From Torymus aiolomorphi (taxonomy: Eukaryota > Arthropoda > Insecta > Hymenoptera > Torymidae): DNA of 64,000 nucleotides. How positions within the stretch are numbered: the first letter of the stretch is position 1; each line of letters opens with the position of its first letter. Of this stretch, positions 53,240-64,000 are shown piece after piece. The stretch lies in the NCBI GenBank assembly GCA_036365515.1, contig CM070874.1:62391583-62455582 (forward strand), given 5' to 3'. A model generated the notes under the pieces. That model saw only the letters and a list, made by a program, of their open reading frames with translations, did not search any database and was not told where the DNA came from. A program made the position numbers and the translations under genes.

Positions 53240-56200
53240 TATACTTCGAACTACAGAAATAATAATTTATCGGTGAATCATAATAACCGTTATAAATTCC
53301 AGGAATAACGAGTTACCCGAAAAGCGGAAATTCATGTTCGCGCAGTCTCGCCACTAATCATCCGTAAGAAAAAAAAAGGGCGAGCCAGGGCAGAACTGCT
53401 AGACGCGGCACAAAAATATACGTCGCACGCTATACGCCGCCTTCTTCGTTCTAACGACACGAGCACTTCGATTTTTATCTCCGACCATTAACCTCTTCTC
53501 CCATAATTCAACCGCGAAACAGCCCCGCAGCGCAATCCCACTTTGTTTAGCCGGGAAAAATTATCAGCGCGTCGCGGAATAAAGTTTCGTTTCCGTGTGT
53601 ATCTCGTCCGCGTGGCAGAAGATCGCGCCGATATACCCGTACGCGTGGGGGTGTGTGCGAGCACGAGGATAGGTGTAATAAATAATTTCGCCCTGCCGCG
53701 CGTTTATACACCGGCGAGCTTCTTCAATTTCCGGGCGTCCGCGTTCGCGTCGGAAGTGCGGCGAACGTATTTTTTCGCCCTGCGATCCTTTTTCTTTCGA
53801 GGCATCCACGTGCGTTGTGGCTGAGTCGTGAGTGTGTGCATGTCTGGTCTCTTTGGAACTGTTTTGCAGTCTACCGGCTCGATCTCTTTCCTTTTTAATG
53901 TCTGTATAAGGTAAATTATATACGTTTAATTATTATACTCTTTATCGCAGAATTTAAAAAAAAAATAAGTTTTCATTGATAAAAGTAAACGATCCAAATT
54001 AGAAAAAAAGCTAAAATAATTACTTTAATCGCACGAACGATCATAGTAAAATACGTTTCAAGTGTAAAGTTGGAAACAACGACGGCGCGCTAAAAGTTTA
54101 AACACCCGCAAGTGAAAATCGGGACGTTGTCGTTATGGCTCGACTGCTACTGCAAAAGTCGACTCGTGCGAGTAGCAAAAACCACGAGGTGGGGTGCGAT
54201 TAACGAAAAGGGCCGTCGCTATACACACCGCAGCAGCAGCAGCAGCTCCATTCGAAACAATTTAGTTAAGTTATTTCTGGCCCGCCGAAAGAAGCTTAAT
54301 TCGTCGGCGTTGGGGCGGGGAAGGTGAGCGAATCAGCGAAATCCCGCTATAATCTAGTCCTCGTTTCGTTTTTACGAACTCTCCCCGCACCCAGCAGCAG
54401 CGGCGACGGCGGCAGCGGCTTGATTTCATTTTCCCTCGGCTCGCGTTTCCTCGTTAACGAGCACAGGGCGAAAAAACGATGTGGTGGGGGATGGTAGGTA
54501 GGTAGGTAATTAAGGAGCGGCGCGGGAGCGAAACTTAAAATGCGCACCGCGAGAGAGAGAGAGAGAGAGAGCGCGTATAATCCCCGCGTGCGGCGGCGAA
54601 AAAATAACGGACCGAGAGAGGCTCTCGCGTGCGTCGCTCGCGTGTGCGAAATTGATGGCGCTCTCCGAGAGAGGAGAGAGTCGCGAAAACGTGCGCCGGG
54701 CGCTTCGTGTGTGTAAGTATATAAATATAGTGAATGTGTGTGTGTGCGGGAGAGAATGAGAGAAGATTGTTGCGCCCGGAGTGCAACGGCAATATAGCGG
54801 GAAAAAGGAGGAGAGAGACAGCTGCGCGGGGACGAGAAACTTGTTTACGCGTGGAGCATGCGCATCAGAGATATTTTCGTAAACATGACCTCGTGCTGCT
54901 GTACAGTTTACAGAGGTCGCGAGCGGTTTGATTTTTATCAGTAATCGTGCTTTGAATTAAATTTGTTGAGCAATTTAAAATTGCAATTAAATTTTTTTTT
55001 CTTATGTAGAGCGGGAAAATAAAGTTTTTGGCGAACAATGGATCGAACCCGTCTATTCTCCTGTGACGACCGCGAACCCCCCAAAATAACTCTATCCGCG
55101 GTCTATCGAGCGCTTCATCTCTCTGGGGAGAACGAGACAAACGATATTACAAGATCACATGACAAATCCGCGGTTTTCCCGATAATTCCGAACCACGCGT
55201 ACATATAGCCCCACACACATATACATACAGATCGGGGCCGCTAAATCCGTCAATGGAAATCGAATCGGGCAAGACTTGCGCGTCGTGGGACTGGAGCCCC
55301 GATAGAGAGAACGCCGCGCGGCTCTCTCGGTGTGTGACGGCGCTACACGTAGAAGCAATTACGCCAATTACGTCATCCCGATTGACGCGCCGAGTGCTAC
55401 CCAGATGTCAGAGGATGCGCGCGAGCCCGATGTACACACACACACAGGTACACACATCCACGGATATGTGTGTGCGAATGCAGCAAGAGGCGATGGCCTC
55501 TCTGAGGCAGCAACTCGCCTAATTGGCTTTTAGACACGCCAGGCCGGAAGTGCAACGACTCATGCTCACGCGCGCTTGCGCGCTCCGCATCGCCGATTTT
55601 CCGCGTATCCGAGCGTCTTTTTGCCCGAGAGAGTAGACGATTCGTTTAGATTTATGGGGACGAGTGCAGATTTCGGTCTAACGGACGGCTCGATTAAAGT
55701 CGCCGATTCTTTACACATGCGCGCCGAGATCGTTAGCGTTTTCGATCAACTGTATAATACTTCGTGTCAGCGGCTGCGCGTATATATCGGCGAGTTTAGA
55801 ATGGTACACGAATTAAATGTTATTTCAAAATATTCATATATTGAATAATTCAATCCGGCGTGTGTACAATAATAACAACGACCGTGTGGTGCGCTCGCCG
55901 TATAAATTATATTGTTTCATGCATATGCAACAACAAACCCATAGGCGACCGCTGCGCGCGGGATATAAATTTAGCATTACAAAAGAATGTTAGTATCCGC
56001 ACTAAAATTAACGACAACCCATTAGGATGCAGTTTCGAATTTCACTTAAAATCAATCCCCGCGCGCTGCGTTACAATATACCTACGCGCCGATATACATC
56101 CCAAAGCTCGCGAGAGAGAGAGAGAGAGAGAGCAAAACCTGTTCTTCCGACGGTGCGCGCGCAGCGATATATAGAGAACCGCTTTGCGTGCGCGCATATG

Positions 56201-58965
56201 GGGAGGGAAAAATAACGCGACAGTGGGCGTCGCCGGCATTATGTTTATTCATCCGCCACGGTATTTAAGGAAAATTGCCAGCCGCGCGCTGCAGCGCTAC
56301 CCGAACGGAAAATTAAGCCGCCGTACGTCGCGCAGGTTCACCGCACGCACAATCACCATTACGCGCGTCTTGATTACGTTAGGTGAGCGCATGCACGCGC
56401 GTAATGACTTCAGCCTTTTTCAGCTATTAATTGAGCTTAAGCGGGAAAAAGCGAGCGGGAGGGAGAAAAGAGCGGGAAAAATTGAACGGAACGAGCAGGA
56501 ACAATTCATAATTAATGCGCATTCGTAAAACCGGTTACCCACGCGCCCGCGCGCGACTGCCGTGCGTACGTATGTTCGTGCATTATACACAACTCGCAAA
56601 CTGCATTTCATTCTCTCTTTCTCCTTTCTTATCTTTTTCCTTCTCTCGCCCTTCCTTTCCCTGCGCTTTTCGCTTCGATTTTTTGCCCTTTTTGCATTTT
56701 CTCCCGCGCGCGTGCGCATACGCCCGTTTATTAACACTACCTTTCCATATTATTATTATTATTTAAAAGGGTTCTTAGCGCTTATATATAAAGCTCGAAT
56801 ATATGTTATTCAATAAAAGGCGAATTTCGCATTCGCTCGGCCTCTTTTTTACACGATTTTAACACGCGCAATAACTATGCAAGAATATCTCCCAGTCGGC
56901 TAATTATACCCGCAGCCCCGCAGAAACTACTAATCTTTTAAACTAATCAATCGTAACGAGGGGCCGACTTAGCATTACAATTAACCGGCAGTTACTCCAC
57001 ACCTAATCGCTCGAGCGACGCGCCTCTCTCGCCGCCGCTGCGCACTCCGGTTTCTAATTTTAACCCGACACACACACTCGACCAAATGAAATTGCCTAAA
57101 CGATCGCCACCACAGCTGTGCGCGCCACACAACTTCCATAAAATTCAATCTCCCTCGTGCACCTTTGCGCAACGCGCTTGCAGAAATAATCGTCGGAATT
57201 GATAAGACTCGGGCAGCAGCACGCGACATACACGCGAGAGTGAGCGAGCGAGAGCTGAATCATCGCTCGCGCGTGAAAGATAACGGGCCCGCGTATATAA
57301 AACGGGCCGAGTGTAATTCACTCTCGCACGACGCCTACCGATTTACGCGCCGCATTCAGCGTTTAATACGCCTTCATTAAGCTACCCGCGTGTGCGTGTG
57401 CGAATACCCCGCGCGTGAAAGGGTGATATATATAGGTCGAAGTGAATATTACGCGCGCGCGTAAGGGAATTCGACGCAACGGTGTGGCCGGGTATACGAG
57501 TTTTTCAGGTTTCTGATTAGTAAAAGTGCGTGAATTACGATGTATGGGATCGGGATCGACTTTAAAGATATATAAGAACGATGTCCGGTTGTAATGCTGA
57601 TGATCGGGCGAGAGTATCCTGCGCTATTTTTTATCTAGACGAATATGTATATATACATATAAATACAAGCAATCAAATTTTAATTCAGCGAATGCACAGT
57701 CACATAGCGTGTTTGTAACGTAAAAAAAATGCGGTACATGCCCGCTGCTGCTGTTGCTGTTGCAGGTATACACCTTTTAATGCAGCGCAATATTACAAAA
57801 TTCCGAGCGAATATCAAAGGGAATTGATACAGATATGTAAATATATGCGAGCGCTTTCTCGTACATACATATACTCATTCATTCATTTTCTCGAGTATGT
57901 TATTTTCATCGGGATGATGAAAAAAAAAAAGAGAAGAAAAATAACACGACGGTATACAGTCCGACCGTACAACACAGCACAACGCAACGCATTTAATATA
58001 TATAAAATACGCGTCGGATGTATCGCGATACAAGTCGAGAACGCGAGCAGTCAATTAATTTAAGTGCTCTGCGTATATGCCCGCGCGCGCACACACGCAT
58101 ATAAATACGTAGACACATATATGCGAGGGTACCCGAAGTTGTACGATCGCATTACGTATGTAAATAATAACGAGCGCAAAAAGGGACTGACTCTGACTCT
58201 CTCGAGTCGAAATGAACGAGCCGCGGCGCCGTAAATCTGATGCGCTTGCGCATTCGCGCGCGCGCGCCGCTTCTCGAGATTCCCTCTCTCTTTGACTTGA
58301 GTGTATTTAGCGCTGCGACCGGAATAATTGAAACGCCCTAAGTGCCACCCCTCGACTTGAAATGTTCCGCGAATTTGAGTGACAGCAAGCGCGCGAGAGG
58401 CTGAAAGTGTTTTTTTTTCGCGAGAGGGCGCGAGATTACGTTGCATTGATAAAAAGCACCTGATTTACGGTTTAATTACGAAATTGTAAGGAAAAAAACA
58501 GCCAGCGCGCAGACTCGCGATGTTTAATTAAAATACAAATTATTGCGCGCGTGCCCTCATTACTTTAATTACCCGCGCAACGCTGCGCCCCGAATTAATT
58601 GCGAAATTCGGTTCGAATAAATTAATTAAGGCTGGCAGTAGTGGAGTATAGGGTGATAATAAATCATACAAGTTCAAAAATGGATAGTTTTTGCGCCAAA
58701 ACGATAGTCATATATAGACCTACGTATATAGACGCGTGCATATATCTGCATTTGCACGCGCTCGCGTGACAATTCGGGTTTGCATATTATCAGCCCTGCG
58801 AGACGTCGATAAGTCATCTACAGACTTTTCGTACACGCCGGCATATTAGCATATACACGTACGAATTTTACATGCATCGGCACGTGTCTGCAAACGCGCT
58901 CGCGCGTGTATGTGTGTGAGAGAGACGCGTCCAATTTGCGAGCGAGTGCACTTCGATACTTGCGC

Positions 58966-58991
58966 ACTATATATATATATATATATATATA
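58966..58991. repeat. (TA)n microsatellite
   Basis: A pure TA tract of about 24 bp. Confidence 0.85.
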
Positions 58992-59796
58992 CACGGAGGA
59001 AAGCACGTGGTTTAATTGGTAGAAAAAACGCGGAGATGAGCGGATATTCTAATGGGAAGTAATTAATAATGGTTTTATGTATGCATGAGTGCGCGCGCGA
59101 ATCGATGATCGTTAATATTTAAATCAGTTAATAGACGCGACAAGTTATACGCATTTAATTGAAATAGTAATACCCACACGGGCCGATCTCTTTTATTTAA
59201 AGCAACTTCCATTTGAATGTTAATGCACATTTGAATAAACGATGCACGCGTATACACGTATATACTTTTTTTAACGGAGTAGTAATGAGATTAAGTTTTT
59301 ACGGGAAGGACGCGATCGATACGTTTCTAAACCAATCAACTTTTTACCACCGCGCGCACATAACTCTCCGCGCGTGACTTTTTCCCTGCATTCTTCATCT
59401 CCACTCGCATTCTCTCCGTATACATATATCTCGTGTATATAACACACCTATGACGCAACTCCGAAGTACATCTACCGTTTACCCAATAGCCCAAAAAAAT
59501 ATCCCGTACATACGGGTACGTATGTATGTATGTATAAGCACAAAACGCGAGCGTGCGCTATTCCCGCCGATTCTCCGAGCGAATCGAGCCCATACATAAT
59601 TAACGATCTCGGGCCTTTGCGCGCGGCAAAAAAACCGTATCGAATTACCCGCCGATTAATTTAGCTCATACCAACACGCACGCGTATACACACACATACA
59701 CAGACGCATACAAACTCGCGTACGTGTACGACAGTGGCTGGAGCGGGCGCTATTAGTCCCAACAAATTGACGCGAAATTAGACGCAATTAATAGCG

Positions 59797-59800
<4 letters not shown>

Positions 59801-59850
<50 letters not shown>
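59801..59850. repeat. (AG)25 microsatellite
   Basis: A pure AG tract of 50 bp. Confidence 0.97.
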
Positions 59851-59853
<3 letters not shown>

Positions 59854-60395
59854 TCGCTTTTCCCTCTCCGCGAGCGCCAGTTTTCCGGTCGGCCGCCGGC
59901 GCGCCGATCTAACTGTACATCGAGCGTGTATATACGTGTGAGAGAGCACGAAGAGTCGGCTCGTTTGTATTAATTACGGATGGCCATTGGAGAGGCCGAT
60001 AACAGGCGCGAGCGATTCTGCAGTTATAGTGCGCCTCTTTCTTTTTCCTTGGCCACACGCGCATGGCAGCTTTGTCCCGCGCCCGTCATTTCCCGCTGTT
60101 TATAGCCCATATAGAGAGCTTTTCCGCGCTTATCTTTCGCGCCAATAACTCGGTGAAAGTCGGCTATTTTCGGACACCGTTAATGGTGTATATTGAGTAT
60201 ATAGCTCGTGCGGCTACTAATTGATTCGTACGATCGGTTAATGAATTTGATGGAAGTATAGAGGAATCATTAGAAAGTATGTATGTATGTATGTATATAA
60301 GATAAACTTGTTATATCCGCATGGTTATTACCATTAATTTCAATTTTGTAAATCAACTTCGAATGAATAATCATATTAATGTACATGCTGCAGCT

Positions 60396-60398
<3 letters not shown>

Positions 60399-60459
<61 letters not shown>
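60399..60459. repeat. (AT)30 microsatellite
   Basis: A pure AT tract of about 61 bp that ends in a short AC run. Confidence 0.97.
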
Positions 60460-60467
<8 letters not shown>

Positions 60468-62094
60468 TACATACTCAGAGCCAGACGAACTGAACACTAC
60501 ATCTCGCACAACAAACATTAATCAATCAAGGAATTAAAGAAACAATCAATCTTTCCCGTACATCCCATCCCTAATTATTTCAATCTCCTTGCCGCGTTGC
60601 ATAAGACACACGATACGTACACGTACACGGCTTCATTACATAAACGTATACATCTACATCGATTAGCGTCTACCGCAACTGTACAAGCGAAACGTATATA
60701 CACGAAATAATTCGAACAAACGAATTCACTTTCTAAAGCGTATTTGCTCGCGAATTCCTTAATTCCCTAACGACGTAATCCACTGCTAACATTCGCATTA
60801 CAAAATTACTAGGCACCGTGTAGGGGTCATAACACCGACGGGCATTAGCGGAAACCCTTCGCCGTCGGATCGTTGCACTCTCCGATCGATCAATATCGTT
60901 CCTCGTTGCGGCGAATCGAGGAACGCGCGCGCGCGCACCGCCCGGGAATGCCGCTTCGAGAAACTGGATTCCGGGACGTTCGTACGTACGTATGTATATA
61001 CGTCCTTCCACAGCGTGTATGTGTGTACCTACCGACACTTCGCGCGTCATAACCGTTATATGTGCTGTGTATGTACGCTTTTTCTTCGATTTCGACGCTT
61101 CCTCGGACATACGGTTTGCGCCCGCGGTGTGTGTGCCTCTGTGATTTAACTGTATTTCAATTCTCGAAAAAAATTTTATAGCACGGTCCGTGAAAGAATG
61201 TTGCGTTTACGAGATTTTTTATGTTCTAATTGTTTGCCGTTTAAAAACTCTTAATAATAGCGAAATTATGCGTTTTTAATTAATTATAAAACGTTCAAAA
61301 ATCAATCTCCAACCATTAGCCGCATTCCTTTTTCCAATCTCCGCCATCCATTCTACTATAAAACCTCGCAACTAGCACTGCAACTCCGCAGCCTCACTAC
61401 TTCCCTATTAATTATCCTAATTACAGAAACTCCCGTCGTAACTTCTCCGAGTGCACAATCTCGTCCCATTAAACAACACCTAAACCACGCGCGCAGCCTC
61501 GCACACGCACACATTCGCTCTTTTTACAACGTCCGCAAAAAGGCCGTAACCTCAATAACAATCGGTCGCCGCTCTTCCTCCGCCTGAGAAAAATAATAAC
61601 GATTTTTCCCACAAAAGCGCGCATAAAGCCGCGCGCGCGCGCATAAATAACGGCCGCGTAATTACACAACGGCGCGCGCGCGCTCGCGAGGTAGGTACAC
61701 GCGCTATATCAATCGGCGGCGTACGTCCCTGTGCATCATCTCTTTCTCGCCGGAAAAACAATCGAGGAAGCGGCGGTTTATGAAGCGTGAACGCTGCGCT
61801 GGAGGTGGGGGGTATTATATAGCGAAGGAGAGAGAGAGAGAGAAAGGAGGCGTGGTGGTTGTGTTCTTGCGCCGGAGGAAAGCGAGAGCAAAAAAGTCGG
61901 TGTAAGAGGAGAATTGGAGCGCGAGTTGCTGGGATTTTGTTTATTCTTCAGGGTTTCTTCGTGGTACGCGAGAGAACTTTGTCATTCTGGGAACGGATAT
62001 ATAGATGTTTACTTTGGTTTTTGTAAGCTTGAGGTTTCATTTATTGGTTTATAATTGTGACAAACGATAACTACAAATTGATAAATAATAAAAT

Positions 62095-62098
<4 letters not shown>

Positions 62099-62145
<47 letters not shown>
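62099..62145. repeat. (TA)23 microsatellite
   Basis: A pure TA tract of about 47 bp. Confidence 0.97.
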
Positions 62146-62147
<2 letters not shown>

Positions 62148-64000
62148 CCAAAAACTTTTTCACCTAAACCATCACTTTTTACTTTCTATAAAATTAAACC
62201 CTCCCGCTGCTACAAGAAAAATCTCCAACCATTTCCACTTCCCTCCTTCTTTGCTACCCCCGTACCTAAATCAAACACTCGCGCTCTCGCCTACTCCCCT
62301 TTGCTTTCCCAACTTTCGCGCCCGGATGAAAAATCGCGGGACGCGCGGAAGGATCGATCACGAGTTCCTCTTTCTCTCCGACTACGCCAAACCGCACTAT
62401 ATGAGACAGCGGCGCGCTATATACTCGCGAAAAGAGTCATCGGTGCGCGACGCCGTTATTCTTTCTCCCGTTTCGCTTTCGCACGCCGCGCCGGCGTGGC
62501 TTGTTTTTCCGGACCGACAGCTACGGAAAAAGGGTTGGAATAATAATGCTGCGCAAGTAAATCAAGAGTATAAGGCGCGCCTTATAATTGTTTTTCAAGA
62601 TTTATAACGTTTGGAAATTGTTGCATGCGCGGTTCATTTAAAAAAAGCAATGTTATCCTAAATCTTCCATTTTACATAAAGATGAATCGTTATACCTTAA
62701 ACTGCGCACTGTGTAATACACTTTTAAATTATACCGCGCTCTCATGTAAATTCCGTCGCTAAAAAAAAATTTGTACTGAATAAAAATTTAAATATAATAC
62801 ACCTCATAGGATAAAAAGCTGCATACATCAGATACGGCGAAACACTTCTATATCTATGTAAATGTTGCTTTTTGTAATACGTGACGTTGACCAAAAAAAG
62901 AAAAGAAGAAGAGCCGCGTCGTGTCGTCCCGGCACGAAAGTATTACATTCGAACCGTGTAATTTTTATTTTATATGCGCGCGCTGCCTCCTCGCCCCCGA
63001 GAATCCCGTGCGCTGCTGACGTTTTCGGGCCACGCGAGCGCGGCGTGAGGATAAACATTGCATTTTCGACGCCGCCGAGCATGATGTTTCGATTCTCGAG
63101 TACAACGCGCGCCCGCGCGCGCGTATAATGTAATCAAAATAACGCCGAGGCGTCAACGCAAACGCCGTATAGTATCTTCGAAAAGTAAATTTACGGCGCT
63201 AGGAAAAAAAGTGAGAGAAGAAGGTAAACCAAAGCCATAAACCACACTTTATTCAATTTCACTTCAGAATATAATCTCGCTCCGGGAAACTTTTTACCGA
63301 TCCTCGACGTCCCCCTCCTCGTTAAGCTACAGCTCTCTCCCTCCTACGCCCTCACGTCCAATCTACAAAACAAACTTCAAAATCCCCCTTCGCTGCCTCT
63401 ATATAGCCCACACGCACAGCTCTCCACTCCCATAAATATACTAGAGAAGAAGAAGAAAAAAAGAAAGCCATGGTCGAACATATTTGACCCGCCCACTCGT
63501 CTCATAACCCTGGCGGCCGTACCAATTTTCCCAGGGCGCGACACAGGTACTGTACACACGGCTCCATTTTTTATGACGTACGCGGCCGCGTAAATCAAGC
63601 AAGTCTCGGTGTAGGTAGGTAGCAGCTAGGTACCTATATATATACACGTGGCGCATTGCTGCACAGCCCTTCTTATCTCGGCGGCGGTACGTGCCCGTCG
63701 ACTCGCCTCGCGGATCTCTCTCTACGCCGGAAGCTGCCTCGCTCGCTCGCTCGTCGTCTCGCGATTTTTCTTTTCGCCACAGAAAAGGGGAAGAAAAGTT
63801 TCTTACGTGCGGCGGCTGTGTGTGGGTTTCTTCTTTTTGCGCGCACTCGACTTGGTTAATTCGTTAGTGATCCTGGGAGCTTGATACGGGGAGCAGAGTG
63901 AGTCGTTACGTTGGATTAGGCGCGTGGGTGCGATGCTGTATAGTTTGTTAGCGAGTTTTTTTTCGTGTGGTATGTAACGAAGGTGTGTGTGTGTTGAGGA

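Larger units (their letters stand above)
46861..64000 (-). other. Upstream intron, at least 17 kb, runs off the window
   Basis: The acceptor is gtgtgttacag before GACCGA at 46860. I searched the open frames and flanks for the missing DOMON start (pattern like GYVGFG...G.M..AD.V.G) and signal peptide and found neither, so the 5' exons should lie beyond 64000. The interval contains microsatellites, a 36-nt hairpin (53204-53239), a weaker recursive-splice candidate (49338) and low-complexity frames only. Confidence 0.75.

Noticed and set aside
58440..58500. Possible recursive splice site on the minus strand (aatcag/gtgctttt near 58456)
   Set aside because: GTGCTT is a poor donor and the pyrimidine tract is interrupted and too distant.
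1..64000. CRISPR arrays, operons, prophage or bacterial defence genes
   Set aside because: The repeats are microsatellites or inverted repeats without spacers, and the only gene is an intron-split animal gene.

Overview
This window is a piece of an animal nuclear genome, almost certainly an insect. It has long introns, dense microsatellites (GA/CT, CA/GT, AT) and small TA-flanked inverted-repeat elements. The abundant CpG and CGCG runs would suit a hymenopteran such as a parasitoid wasp, but that placement is an inference from composition only. There is no bacterial-style gene organisation: most open frames are low-complexity noise in introns.

The only protein-coding gene I can support lies on the minus strand. 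It is a DBH-like copper type II, ascorbate-dependent monooxygenase of the MOXD1 family, most like the insect group called MOXD1 homolog 2 (olf413 in Drosophila). Seven coding exons can be read with consistent splice sites and phases, in transcript order: 46860-46711, 11458-11243, 6755-6669, 5505-5323, 2521-2069, 1981-1791 and 1411-952 (stop codon 954-952). They join into 579 residues: the end of a DOMON domain, the Cu2_monooxygen N domain, the Cu2_monooxygen C domain, and a C-terminal extension ending in a hydrophobic tail. The 5' exons (start codon, signal peptide, start of DOMON) are not in the window and should lie beyond base 64000.

Layout: 1-951 is the 3' UTR/flank. From 952 to 11458 lie six exons with introns of 87 bp to 4.5 kb. 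From 11459 to 46710 is a single 35-kb intron. 46711-46860 is the most 5' exon seen. 46861-64000 is another intron of at least 17 kb.

The main observations beyond the gene are these. (1) The methionine that binds copper at the CuM site in PHM, DBH and human MOXD1 is threonine here, while all five copper-binding histidines are kept. (2) A textbook zero-length-exon (recursive) splice site sits in the 35-kb intron on the coding strand, with a weaker one in the upstream intron. (3) Two TA-flanked MITE-like elements are present, one with a core of AT tracts in exact 21-bp register. (4) A two-hairpin element fills about half of the last intron. No separate novel multi-gene system is visible.
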